64,000 nucleotides of DNA from Hordeum vulgare subsp. vulgare (GCF_904849725.1 NC_058518.1:9196147-9260146); one strand, 5' to 3'; counted from the first letter of the stretch, positions 22,295 to 34,600 are shown. Translations and numbers: made by a program. Notes: a model not told the origin generated them from the sequence alone.

Positions 22295-25200
22295 TGTAGT
22301 GCCCCAAGTGTAAACCTTCCTTATTTGGAACCTATTGCAAGTGGGTCCACCTTGTCAGGGATATGATGATATCATTTGTGCCATGACTTCTTGTGATGTC
22401 CCTTGTATTTTTCTTCCTTGCATGCATGCATAACATATGTCTTGTGTTGTTGCAATATGGTCATAGCATTTCATGTGGTGGTTGTGATCTTGTGGTTAGG
22501 TACCTTGTGATGCATGTGATCTTGTATATGTGATGAGGTGCTGTTATGATATCATGTGGTTGTGATGGTAGTACTAAGGGTAGTGGTGCTTGTCATATTT
22601 TCAAACCCCTCTCTCTTTTAATTCCCTAGTTCATATATTAGTTTGCTCCTAAGCTGTTTTAAAAATGTCTTTTATTTAGGGATATTGTGGGTGTTAAGTG
22701 GTGCTAGTTTGGTGATTTTAAAAGTGTTGTAAACAGGTGCAATAAATACAAAACAGAGGCATTAATTATGTTTCCTTCTTTAAGTGGTGCCACCTTGTGG
22801 GCTCCCTCCCACAAGGCATGCCCATCTTCCCCTTTCCCTCCACGCGCAGAGCCCAGCGAGGCCATCTCCTTCTTCCCTCACGCCGTTCCCTTTCTCTCTG
22901 TCTTTCCGTTAGGCCACCAGAGAGGGCACGCAAGCGCCGTGAGCAGCAACGTCGAGGCCCCCCCCCCTTTAAAATGTGTTGGCGTCCATGCCATCTCGCC
23001 TAGGGTTCCCCTCCCCCCCCCTCGGCCGGCGCCGCCACCTCTCCCCATCGCCTTCTTTCCTCCCTTCCTTCCCTCGCGGTAAGACTTCTGTAGGAGTAGC
23101 AGAGAGAGCAGAGAGGAGATCGCCGTGTCTACCCCGCCGTCGTCGCCGACCGGCGAGCCCGCCATGTCCAGGAGCTCGGGCCTCGACCCCGCGTTCCATT
23201 CCCGTCGTCGGTAGAGTCGGGGAGCGACCACACCGACGGGGCCGAGCTCGTCTCCGCCGCGAACCCGGTGGTCTACCTCCTCTTCTTCGGTTCGGCAGCA
23301 GCAGATCGTTCCTCTTCCTCGTCGTCGCCTCGTCGCCGTGGGTCTCTCTCCTTCCTTCCCCAAGGTGAGGCTGCACCTCCCCTTCCTTCTCCTCCTCGGT
23401 TCCGTCTAGATCCGCCGGGTGGCGTCGTCGTCCTTCTCTATCAGTAGATCGGCAGCAGGGTGCTATGTGTGGTGCTGTGCTCGGGTGTTGGCGTGCCTGT
23501 ATGTTGTGCACCAGGGGTTCCTCCCCCTCGTAGGGCATCGTTGGTAGAAGAGGTGGCTCGCCTCTCCTCTTGGCGCATCAGCAGCAGCAACGTCGAGACA
23601 GCCCCATCGTTCTCCTTGACGCAGCTGCTATAGAAGTGCCAGATGATGTGATGCATGTGTGTGTTCATGTGAGAGATGTGTGTGTGTGTGTGTGTGTGCA
23701 TACACATGGTGTTAGCCACATGTGTAGGTGTGTGTGTGTGGTGCCTCCCTTGTAGATGATGTAAGTGTAGGTGGCTTGTGTTCTTTTGCTTGTGTGTCTA
23801 GTTAGGTGGCAGTAGGTATGTGCATGTGTGTGTGAGTGTTGCACACACATGAGGTGTTGCTAGTGTATGTATGCATGTATGTGTAGCTTTCATATCACTT
23901 GCTTGATAGCCTTCCCTTATGTTGTACTTGGGGTCTTAGAGCTTATGATGAGATTGTGGTGTGATATGTATGTGGTAAAACAGCCCCATATGCAAGTTGT
24001 GCACCTCCTCATGTTTAATATGAGAGAGAGCATGATGTGTGTGTGTGGGTGACTTAGTGAGAAGTATTTGTGTTGTTGATGTGCTTGACACCAACATGGG
24101 GTCCAAACCCTCATGTACATATTGTCTTTGTGCACATGAGCATAGCTATGTGATAGTTGTTCTAGTGAAAGTTGCATGAAATGTTGCACTATTCACTATG
24201 TTGGATTCTATGTAGTTTTTCCTTCCTAGTTTGAGCTCACTTGCTCCAAGCAAGTGCATGTGTTTTATATATGTTTTTGGGGTAGAAAGATCCCAGGAAT
24301 CCATTGGTGAAATCATTTTTGCCATTGGAACATTTTTCTGGAAAAGTCATATTTGCATTTTCGCTAAGTTTAGAGCTTGGTTCCATGGATTACGATGTGC
24401 TCTTGTATTTGTTTCTTGATTGTGGTAGTAGAGGGTGACCCCCTCTACCACATGTTGGTTTCAATTCATAATTTGGAATCCATGTGTGCAAGTTGTGCCC
24501 ATCCAAAGTAGGCTTGTGGCTGAAATTCCAGCTTAGTGAAAATCTGAGATTTTCACTAAGTCTGAGGATCTGATTATATTTTCTTCCCCTGTAGATGAGG
24601 TTGTGTTGGTCATTGTGTTGTGATCTAGCCCTAGCTATCAACTAAGAAGTTGGACCTGATATGTTTGTCTAGCTCCCTGTAAAATTTCATGTCATTTGGA
24701 GCCCTGTAGGTATTGTTTTGGCTGTTGTCAAAAAGCTTCAGAGCAAAGACAGAAAGTTAGGTGCAGGAATTTTCACTAAGTCCCTGTGATCTGATGGTTT
24801 TGGGAAAGTTTTCAGCCTTGTATCTTTCTGTGTTTAATTCCTTTTTGTGTGATTCTTGCTTGTGCTGGTAGTATTCTTGGCTAGCTACAGCCACATATAT
24901 TATTTGTCATAGTTGGATGGTTGTAGGTGCTTTGCATGTAGCTCACAAAGTGCTATGATGCAGTTTATGGCAGATTGTGTAGTTTTGTCATTTTGATGAT
25001 TGTGAGTGCTTAGTTGATGTTGTGGTGTTCTCCTTTGCTCCACACCATCCATGATGGGTTGTTTTATGTCTTGACAACCTGGGAATACCAGATTTGTGCC
25101 ATTTGAGTGTGTGGTGATGATTTTGACACGTAGGGCTTCATATCTTGTTTCGTTGATTCCCGTTGATCCGTAGCTCCGATTGTAATGTTCTTTATATGGT

Positions 25201-27114
25201 TTTGCTTCGTTTTCACGAGACGCATATGATCATGTCATTCTCATGCATGTCAAAATAGGATAGCATGCAGTTCTGTCCAGGAACTTGTTCTAGATTCTTA
25301 AGCTTGTGTTAGTGATAGAAATAGTGATGCATGCTCATTTTTCATCTCATGCATCATGTGCTTGTTGCATATTGAGGTGCTGTTGTTCATTGGATGTTAT
25401 TCTTATGTTGGGTAGCACCGGGATCGGAGAACGAATACGTGGAGTCAGGAGAGTACGTGCAGGACGATCAAGAACCATTCCAAGCTGAGGATATCACAGG
25501 CAAGATGATATGACCTTGATTCCATCTCTAGACTTTTTATGCTAGTTTGCGTTTCCATGTCATATGCTCGCTGCCTACCACTGAAATATTTGCCTCTTGA
25601 TATGTCATGAAACCAAACACTATCCCTACCTAGCAAAACTTGAATGGCTAAGTATGCTTTGCTCAGCTACTAATGTTAGTGTTGCTAGATGCAGGTGCTT
25701 TGTCTCATGTGACAACATGAGCTTGATATCATTATCTTAAATTCTTTTATTTAATTAATGCACCTATATACTTGGTAAATGACGGAAGGCCTAGCCTTTT
25801 GTCGGGTGCTTTGTTCCGTTATTGCCGCCTTAGTTACCGGCTACCGGTGTTTGATTCCATAATGATCGCTCCTAACACGTTCGGGGTTGTTATGGGGACC
25901 CCCTCGATAAATCGCGTAGTGCTAAGGCTTGTCCGGCAGGACCCAACATTGGTGTTAATTTGCTAATCACTTGATAATAAACTGCATAGGGAATAGCTAC
26001 CCCGAGGATTTTAATCAACAACCCGGGCCAGTGCTCCTCATGAGCGTTGGTCCAACCCAGAGCAGCTTATTACGCTCCCCGGGGCAACTCGGTGTTTTGG
26101 CGTGGTAACCATCGCTCATCCAGCGTGTCCTGAGACTGAGATACGCGGCTCTTATCAGGGTCGCCGACACGTCGGGAGGTCCTGCTAGCCTTGCCTTACC
26201 TTAGCGATATATCTTGCGTATAGGAATCCCAGTGAAGCTTTGGTTTTCCCCAGAGTTGAGATTTTCCTCTAAGGAATCCGACGAGATCACGAGATTCGTG
26301 ATAGAGGATTACTTTGCGGCCTGTGTACGTTTGTGATGGACTAGTTGGAGCACCCCTGCAGGGTTTAATCTTTCGGAAAGCCGTGCCCTCGGTTATGTGG
26401 CAACTTGGAATATTTTGTTAACATCCGGTATTAGATAACTTAAACAAAAGCTAATAAAATTGCCAACTGTGTGCGTATCCGTGACTGTCCCCTCGAAAAT
26501 CTCTCTTCAATCGGGAACACGGTGGGGTTATGAATGACGTAGGTAGGTGTTCAGGATCACTTAATGATGAAGTATTCACGACCGCTAGTATAGACCACCT
26601 TCATATATGTTCTACGTAAGTTAGCCACCAACTCAAGTTTAGGATGTTGCAACCTTAAACACTTCACCTTATCCTACCTAATAACTTGACTAGTTCTGGC
26701 ACCAAGGTCTTAGATTGTTGAGTCCCCGCGGCTCACGGATTCCTTCACAATACCAATAGGTTCAGGTACCCCAGAGACAGATGATCCCGACGGCACGCAG
26801 CTGGCGTGGCAGTACGATGAGGAGACAGACCGCATGTACGTGAACTATCCAGAAGATTGAGGCGTGGTCGTGATCGTGGGCCTGCAGGCAGGGTAGCATA
26901 GCCTTTCTATGTTTTGTAGTCCGTAGCGGAACTACTGTGGTTGTATGCGTGATGTACTCTGATAAATTTATGAGAAGGCAATTGAACCCCTGATTGTCTA
27001 TCTTTATTATTATGTATGTGCTGTGTTACCTGTTTGTGAGACGCTTAGATGCGCTCCTTTCCAATTCGGGGCCTCGATCCCTAGATCGGAAAGGACCGCA
27101 TCTTGGTCGTTACA
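22295..27114 (+). repeat. Long terminal repeat of a Ty3/Gypsy retrotransposon (about 4.8 kb)
   Basis: The segment starts TGTAGTGCCCC at 22295 and ends CGTTACA at 27114 (TGTA...TACA termini). It is followed at once by TTGGTAATCAGAGCC, a tRNA-Met-type primer-binding site. That fixes it as a 5' LTR of 4,820 bp, unusually long. It holds C-runs (22958-22967, 23013-23021) and TG-rich microsatellites, and only spurious short ORFs. The matching 3' LTR is absent because the element is truncated at about 29890. There are no other genes in this interval. Confidence 0.8.
23677..23699 (+). repeat. (TG)n microsatellite
   Basis: About eleven TG units within the Gypsy LTR, with further shorter TG runs nearby (23730-23740, 23826-23834). 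Confidence 0.9.
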
Positions 27115-27116
27115 AG

Positions 27117-27131
27117 TTGGTAATCAGAGCC
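27117..27131 (+). promoter_or_regulatory. Retrotransposon primer-binding site
   Basis: TTGGTAATCAGAGCC lies two bases after the LTR end. It resembles the complement of the 3' end of initiator tRNA-Met (TGGTATCAGAGC) with one extra A. This is where minus-strand DNA synthesis would be primed. Confidence 0.75.
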
Positions 27132-27850
27132 TTACGACCATAGGAGCCTTTGTGTGATCGTATTTGGCCGAGTTGAGTCTAGAAAATGTTTTGAGTCTTA
27201 GTTATATCGGAGAGTAGGATTCTTTTTCTCCTCCTCTATGCTCCTATCTGCTTTAAGTTTCAGGGGAGTTGAGCTCCAGGGGATTCTTGCGCACATCGCC
27301 ATCATTCAGATTTCTGAGTATCTAAGAACGAAGGATGTTCGTTATTGCTTCAATACTGGTAGTGGTGAGATAACCCCGATGTCCCCAGTACTGGTGCAGA
27401 TTGTTCGGGGGTACTACCACACTGGTATCGTTGTGATCACAAGGATGTGTTGTAGATGAAGGTCCGAGATGCTGGTTGTGTGTTGATGTGATACAGGTGA
27501 CGGGTTAGTTTAGGAGTTGTGTGAAATACTCCTTGTATCCGTGTACCAGATTGCATGACCAGTTATTTCGGGAATTCATAGGTGGGATATCAAGTAGTAT
27601 CTTATAGGACTATCTTCCTACAGACGCTTGATTGAGGTTTGGGAGATCTCGATCATATGTTTGTTCCGAGCAATCCTAGCTCGCACTTGTTTGCAGTGGT
27701 CCTTATCGGAATTTTGCCGTCCGTCACTTTGTGGATGCATTCTTGTTATGTTGTTCAAGTGCAATTGCTAAATTCTGTTCAGATATTCTGTCTTTTGATT
27801 CAGCAATATCTTCAATTATTCTGTGGACTAATATGTTGTCCATCTTCAGG
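27132..27850 (+). other. Gypsy untranslated leader
   Basis: About 720 bp between primer-binding site and gag start. It holds only short ORFs and no recognisable domain. An ATG-started frame open from 27731 runs into gag, but its extra N-terminal 40 codons look like leader sequence. Confidence 0.6.
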
Positions 27851-29890
27851 ATGGCTCCACCGACTCGTCAGAACCCAGGGCGTGAGGATATGCCGCCTCC
27901 ACCACCTCCTCCCCCTCCGCCGCCGCCGCCTCCTCCTGCAGAGGCCTGGCAAGCAGTGATGGCAGCTACTAATGCAAACACCCAGATGCTGATTCAGTTG
28001 CTGCAAGAGAGAGCCAACCAACAGCCAGGCAATTTTCAACATGGTGGAAATCAATTTGCGAGTCTGAGTCAGTTTCTGTCGAACCAGCCAAAGACGTTCA
28101 CTTCTTGCGACCAGCCATTTGATGCAGAAGATTGGATCCGTGATATGAACAAACATTTCGAGTGTAGCAATGTGCGTCCGGAGGATTATGTCAAGTTTGC
28201 AACGTTTCAGTTGAAGGGGCAGGCTTCTATATGGTGGCAGCAGCTCAAGGACTCCAGAGGCGCCAGGGTGATGTCTTGGGAGGAGTTCTGTCGTGACTTC
28301 AGGTCCCACTACATCCCTTCCAGTTTTGTGGAGGAGATGCGTGAGAAGTTCAGGCGTTTGAAGCAGGGCGGCAATTCCGTGTACAAGTACAATGTTGAGT
28401 TCCACGAGCTGGCCCGTTACGCGCTGCAGGATATCCCGGATCAGAAGAGCAAGATTTATCAGTTCAGGGGTGGCTTGAAAGAAAACTTGCAGTTAGCTCT
28501 TGCCTTGCACGATCCTGAGGAGTTCGACAAGTTCTACAACTTAGCTCTCAGAGCAGAGGCAGCCTTGGCCCTTCCGGATGATTCCAAGCCGTGCCAGGTC
28601 TTTTGCGACACTTCTCTCCAGGGTCTTGGTGCAGTCCTGATGCAAGATAAGAAGGTGGTTGCTTATACCTCCAGGCAGTTGAAGCCTGCGGAGAAGAACT
28701 ATCATGTGCATGATCTCGAGCTAGCAGTTGTGGTTCATGCCTTGATGACTTGGAGACATCTCTTGTTGCAGCGTAAGGTTGAAGTCTTCACCGATCACAA
28801 GAGTCTCAAGTACATCTTCACTCAGCCTAACTTGAATCTTCGGCAAACACGTTGGGTGGAAATGCTCCAGGATTTTAATCCGAGTGTTGAGGACACGCCA
28901 GGCAAGGCAAATGTCGTGGCGGATGCTTTGAGCAGGAAGGCTTATTGCAACAGTTTGATTCTGCAACCTCTCCAGCCGGGTCTTTGTGAGTCTTTCAGGA
29001 AGCTCAACCTTCAGCTAGTACCTCAAGGATTTCTTGCGAACCTTCAGATCTCTCCTACCTTGGAAGATCAGGTCAGAGCAGCTCAGCTTCTTGACGCTAT
29101 GGTGAAGAAGGTCAAGATTGGCATGGGAAAGAGTCTCCCCAAGTTTAAGTGCTTCACTGTTGATGCCAGGGACACGTTGTTTTTCGAGGATCGCCTTGTC
29201 GTCCCGAAAGGTGATCTCAGGAAGGTGATCATGGAAGAAGCTCATAACTCTCTGCTCTCTATTCATCCTGGAAGCTCCAAAATGTACCATGACTTGAAGC
29301 AGACCTTCTGGTGGACTCGTATGAAACGTGAGATTGCTCAGTTCGTAAACGAGTGTGATGTATGTCGAAGGGTGAAAGCAGAACATCAACGCCCAGCAGG
29401 CCTTTTGCAGCCTTTGCTGATTCCCGAGTGGAAGTTTGATCACATTGAGATGAATTTCGTCACCGGATTTCCGGAGTCCAAGAAGGGTAATGATGCTATC
29501 TTCGTCGTCATCGACAAGTTGAGTAAAGTGGCTCATTTTCTTCCAGTTAAGGAGTCCATTTTAGCAGCTCAGCTGGCAGAGTTGTACACCTCCAGGATTG
29601 TCTCTTTGCACGGCGTGCCTATGATGATCTCTTCAGATCGCGGAAGTATCTTCACTTCCAAGTTCTGGGACTCCTTTCAGTCTGCTATGGGCACGAAGAT
29701 CCGCTTCAGCACAGCGTTCCATCCTCAGACTAGTGGTCAAGTGGAGAGAGTGAATCAAGTTCTTGAGGATATGCTGAGAGCCTGTGTTATCTCTTTTGGC
29801 ATGAATTGGGAAGATTGTGTGCCTTTCGCGGAGTTCTCGTATAACAACAGTTATCAAGCTAGTTCTGGCGAGGCTCCGTACACAGATTAA
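27851..29890 (+). pseudogene. Internally deleted Ty3/Gypsy polyprotein: gag joined to RNase H and integrase
   Basis: A single 679-codon frame starts MAPPTRQNPGRED, continues through a poly-Pro tract and a gag domain (WIRDMNKHFE, FKAT-like KFATFQLKGQA, FHELARYA). It then passes directly at about residue 240 to RNase H (VFCDTSLQGLG, YTSRQLKP, FTDHKSLKYIF, VVADALSRK). Next come the integrase zinc finger (H-x6-H, CDVC) and core (DRGSIF; GQVERVNQ). The nucleocapsid knuckle, protease and reverse transcriptase are absent, yet the frame is preserved. The first catalytic Asp of the DDE core is Asn (EMNFVTGF). The chain diverges after GEAPY and stops at 29890, where integrase should continue. It cannot transpose by itself. 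Confidence 0.85.
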
Positions 29891-29933
29891 TTGTGTCCTT
29901 GGCCTTGCGGCGAACTGAACCAATTGACAATCT

Positions 29934-31370
29934 AAGGCCAACTCCACCGTGCGACCCCATCCTGTCCGGCCCCGTCCGTTTGAGGTAAAAGGGACAAATT
30001 GGTCGGCCCAGCGCGAGACGGGTCGGACCCATCTTGTCCGTTTTGTGTCCGGGACGACCCATTTCGAGCACAAACTTGCGCGGGGTTTGGGTCGCGGCGG
30101 ACAGCAAACGGACGCGCGCTCGTCCGCGTCGGGGCCGCGTGGCAGGCGGCCACCTACCTCCCACCCGCCCACATCAATGCGCATGAGCGGTCGGGCCCGC
30201 CTGTCATCCGCCCAGGGAACGGTCGCGGTCCTTCTTAAATGGGGAAGTCGTGGACCGGTCGTCATCCACACTTCCCACTATGCCCCGCGGCCTCCTCGAA
30301 ACCCGACACCCCAAACCCTAGCCTCGAACTCGTCGGTCGGCCGCCTCGCAACCATGGGGCTCTGGAACTACGGCCGCAAGGGGATGCACGACCGCGAGGC
30401 TGGCTCCTCGTCGGGACGCCGCCGCGGCTCCGTGAAGGAGGAGGCCGCATCGCCACCGCGTTGGGCCTCCACGCCTGCTCCCTTCACCATCGGTCCTAGG
30501 CCCGCCGGGCAGCCCGACCAGCACTACCTCAGCGCTGAGGTATGCCGGCGCTACTGGGAGACGAGGACGCCGGTCCCGTGGAGCGACGTCCACCTCCCGA
30601 ACAACTAGCACCTCTCCGCCGACCGGGTCCCGATCCCGCCGGTGCCGACGAGCGGTCGTGCGCCGCCGCCGCCTCCTCCCCCAACGACCTCTACTACGAC
30701 GACAGCTACGCCCCCGATTCCGTGCTCTGGGACACGTGGCTCAGGGACGAGCACGACGTGCGGCGCGCCTCGTACTTCGCCGGCACGGTGTCGGGGCCGC
30801 GACGGCCACGTCGGGAGGTGCGCGGGCGTACACGGGTGCGCGGCCTCACGCCCACGTCGTGGCCTTCCCCGTCTCTGTCGCCACCTCCACCTCCTCGCAT
30901 GACAGCGCACGAGGAGGCCCGGCTCATGCAACATGTCATGGCGGACTCCATGATCACGCATGATGAACGCCAATGGCCGGGCCCGCGCACCCGCGGCCCA
31001 CCTCGACCTCGTCAGCGACGACGACGACACCGACGGCCACTGAAGACGACAACGGCCACGGCATTGACGAGCGTTTTTTATTTTTATTTTTATGTTAATT
31101 ATGTCAACGACGGTGAAACTCGGCCGTTTTGTGGCCGTGACCCTTAATTTTATGTTTTAAGTTTTTTTAACTATGTTTATTTACTTTTTTATTTAAGTTT
31201 TTCTAAAATTTTTTAATCACGTCCAACACGGACATGATTTGGGATGCGACTGCACGGTGGGCACACGCACGACCCAACGGACAAAAGCGAACATGAACGA
31301 ACCCATTACCGTCTCAAACGGACAAAATCCGGTCAAACTGAACGTCCGTTTGGGATCGTGCAGGTCATCG
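29934..31370 (+). mobile_element. Grass DNA-transposon-like element, class uncertain
   Basis: It begins GGCCAACTCCACCGTGCGACCCC and carries several GTCCGTTTG-containing segments at both ends. The right end near 31345-31370 (GTCCGTTTGGGATCGTGC) looks like a degraded inverse of the left end. In between lies the dead gene at 30354. The class is not certain from the sequence and the right boundary is approximate. It directly follows the truncated Gypsy polyprotein and precedes the NLR-C promoter. Confidence 0.5.
30354..31041 (+). pseudogene. Transposon-borne gene remnant (MGLWNYGRKG family)
   Basis: The ATG at 30354 opens MGLWNYGRKGMHDREAG, then PFTIGPRPAGQPDQHYL, EVCRRYW and PWSDVHLPNN, followed by a TAG at 30606. 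Beyond the stop the same frame continues HLSADRVPIPPVPTSGR. After a further frame change comes NDLYYDDSYAPDSVLWDTWLR-like sequence. This looks like a widespread grass transposon-borne reading frame of unknown function, here broken by a nonsense codon and at least one frameshift. I do not recognise an enzymatic domain. Confidence 0.55.
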
Positions 31371-31657
31371 TGATAGAAACAGCTCACCAACCAGAGATCA
31401 TTAGAGCCACTTGCAACACGCCGAAAGTCATACTAGTAAAAGATTGCAACTTGCATCCTCAAAAAAAAAAAAAAAAAATTGCAGCTTGCAACGTGGCTCC
31501 AGCAATAATTCATACCCACGGACATACATAGCGCACAGGTGCAACGACTGCTGGGTGCTGGCTCAGTGCCTCTTCTCTGCCTCCACTCCACTCTCTGGTT
31601 TATCCATCCGATCCACCAAGTCCAAGCACAGTGGACCGAGGCGAGGCGAGGCGAGGC
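31371..31657 (+). promoter_or_regulatory. Proximal 5' region of NLR-C
   Basis: It contains an A18 run (31461-31478) flanked by two near-identical words (TTGCAACTTGCATCC and TTGCAGCTTGCAACG), then CT-rich sequence before the ATG at 31658. No unambiguous TATA box was seen. Confidence 0.4.
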
Positions 31658-34600
31658 ATGGTGTCGCCGGCGGGGCTGGTGGCGGAGAAAGCGGCGGCGA
31701 CCGCCTTCGCGAACGTCGTCATGGGGAGGCTCAACAGGGAGCTCGAGAAGAAGTACCAGATGTGGAAGAACATCAGGACCGAGATCTCGTCTCTTCAGAC
31801 GGACCTCGGCATCCTGGCGGCGGCCGTCGACGACCACCAGACCATGCCTGCCGCTCCCCGCACGGCCGTCACCAGGGTCTACGGCGAGGAGATCCGCGAG
31901 CTGACCCATGACATCGAGGACTGCGTCGAGCGCTTCCTGCACCGCATCACCTGCAAGCCGGGCGCCTCCCGGGCTCGCCGGTCCGTTCACGCCATCAGGA
32001 CGTTCCGCCCCCGTCTCCGGTTCGCCGCCAAGATCAAGGAGTTCAGGAGCCGCGTTGCTCAAGCACGCGAGCGGGCGTTGCATGCTGCCATGCTCGCTGA
32101 TGGTGCCCAACAATCAAACATCATCGATACCACGCAAAGAGCAGTGGGATATGCGCAGGATTGTCATCACCCTGTGGGCATCGAGGATGCCGTCATGGAG
32201 CTCCGTAGGCTGCTCGACATCGAACCAAACCAAGATGAAGCAGAGGGCACACCGGCTGCAGCCCAGGCTCAGCTACGGGTGGTCGCCATAGTGGGATTTG
32301 GTGGCTCGGGGAAGACGACCCTCGCCAAGGCAGTCTACGACACCGTCCACGTTGAAGGATCACTCCGCTGTGCCTGGGTTGATGGGCACTCGCTGGATCA
32401 TAAGGATGCCGATGGGATCATCAAACATATAAGTGAGAAGCTTCATTTGGGGGAAGGGTGTTCTGCAACACTTCCTACAGAATACCACCAGGACAGGTAA
32501 TAAGGGTAACTAATCCTGCGCATCAACTACTTCCGATTTTACTCCTGCCAACTTAGTAGTAGTACAAGATAGCCTAGAATCATGTATTAATGGGTATCCA
32601 ATCAGGCTTAAATCAACCTTTTTCTTATGATGATGTGAACTGTACAGTGGGTGATTTTCATATGTAACTATTTTCAATCTGTCTAACAGGTACTTAATCG
32701 TTGTTGATGACATTAAGGACAAGCACTTGATGCACTGGAATACACTAAGGAATGCCTTCAGGAATAATGGCAGAATAATTGTGACAACGGCCACTCAGTC
32801 TGTAGCTAATAGATGCTGCAATCATCCCCGGGAAGAGGATAGATGTACCTTTGGCTATGTGTATAACATGAAAAGTCTTGGGGAAGAAGATTCTAGAAAG
32901 ATAGCTCTCCTAGGAAGATGTACACCTGAGTTAGTGCTGGGTGCGGCAAAACTCCTGAAGAAATGTGGTGGTCTTCCGCTTGCTCTTTATAGTGTGGCCT
33001 GCCAATTGAGCTGTGAAAATGTACTCACGGCCACGGGTACATTCTGCAACAAATTGTGCAATGAGCTGGGTACGTATCTGGAACGCGAAGACGACGAGCC
33101 TAACTTTGCAAGGCTTCGAGGTGTGCTTACAGAAAACTACACCAGTTTGTCTGATTACACTGTCAGAACCTGCTTGATGTATCTAGGTATATTCCCAATT
33201 GAACGCCCCTTCAAGAAAAATGTCATAATCAGGCGATGGTTGGCTGAAGGATATGCACGCCATCATCAAGGCCGGCACCAAACTGCAGCCAATGAAAACT
33301 TCAAGGCATTTATCAACAAAAGTATCATTCTGCCTCTTGTTCCAATCAGCAATGACATGGGAAAGACGTGCAAAGCTCATGGTATCATGCACGCGTTCAT
33401 GTTGCACAAGTCCATGTCTAAGAAATTCATCATGCCCTTTGGTGCTCAGCAAAAAAAAGTCCGTCACTTCTTCATCCATGATGGCAACGGCGTAAATACA
33501 GGAACCATGCCTGACATTGATTTATCTCGTGTTCGATCTCTGACAGTTATAGGAAATGCATGTGATGCTATTTCCAGTTTCAGCCGGTACAAATTAACAC
33601 GAGTGCTAGACTTGGAAGGGTGCATTGATGTGAAAGATTGTCATCTCAAAGACATTTGCAAGTTATGGAATCTAAGATATTTAAGCCTTGGGCCCAATAT
33701 CACCGTGATTCCCAAGGAAATTGCACAACTGAAGTTGCTGGAGACACTTGATGCAAGCAAGACAAGGGTGAATGTCCTGCCAGTGGAAGCTATTGAACTA
33801 CCCTGTTTGATTCACCTAATTGGAAAATTTAAGCTTCAAGACCCAGTCAAGGCAGAGAGACTGCCAAAAGAATGTATGTTGGAGACCGTTGCGGGATTCG
33901 TTCCCGACAAGGGTCGGGGATTTTTGCTACTTATGGACCATATGAAAAAGTTGAACAAGGTCAAGATATGGTGTGAGTGTGAGGAAACTGAACAAGGTCA
34001 GGCTGATATGAATGGTAACCTTTCGTAGGCGATCCAAAAGTATATTGAAACTCCGATGGGTGAAGACAACGTCCGCTCCCTGTCCTTTTACTTCCAAGGG
34101 TTGGCCCAAGGTACCCTTTCTGCTCTAGATCAAGTATGTCAACGCTACAGTTTGAGAGCAGGACATGTATGTCATCTCAGCTCACTCAAGCTACATGGCA
34201 ACTCCAACCCAGCCATATTGCCTAAGTTTGTAGCCCTGTTTCGTGATCTCACTAAGCTAAGCATTTCGACCAGCATGTCTGTGACACAATATCTTCTGTC
34301 AGTGCTTGGCGAGATGCCTGTCTTGCTTTACCTCAAGTTGGCTGCCAACAGCGTCGACGGTTTGGTCATACAACATGGCAAGTTCAGGAGCCTGCACCGT
34401 CTGTGTCTTGAGCTGAAAGTTGTGGGGACGTCTGTCCTAACAATCGACGATGGAGCTCGGTCGGAAATTATCTCGCTCCAACTGATCTGCAAGGATCTCA
34501 TTGGTCTTTCCGGCATCGAAATCACACACCTTCGTGAGCTAAAGGAAATTGTTCTCCATCCCCTAGTGGCTGAAGAAACGAGAAAAATGTGGGAAGCAGA

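Larger units (their letters stand above)
1..24284 (+). repeat. Large direct duplication, copy 1 (visible part)
   Basis: This stretch recurs base for base at 39717-64000. The offset is 39716 up to two C-runs near 22958 and 23013 and 39719 after them. Reading both copies side by side I found seven substitutions: 786 G/A, 2625 A/G, 8544 T/C, 9373 T/C, 14274 A/G, 20441 G/A and 23285 C/A (copy 1/copy 2). Two C-runs also differ (10 vs 9 and 9 vs 13). Copy 1 contains two NLR genes, a Helitron, a Harbinger element and most of the visible transposon remnants. The match begins at the first base of the window, so the true left edge is not seen. Confidence 0.98.

Noticed and set aside
30542..31147. 201-codon ORF after the 30354 gene
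   Set aside because: Only part of it continues the dead transposon gene after a frameshift; it has no independent start context.
34018..34031. 14-bp GT...AG segment that would remove the NLR-C stop
   Set aside because: Far too short to be spliced, and removal would shift the frame.
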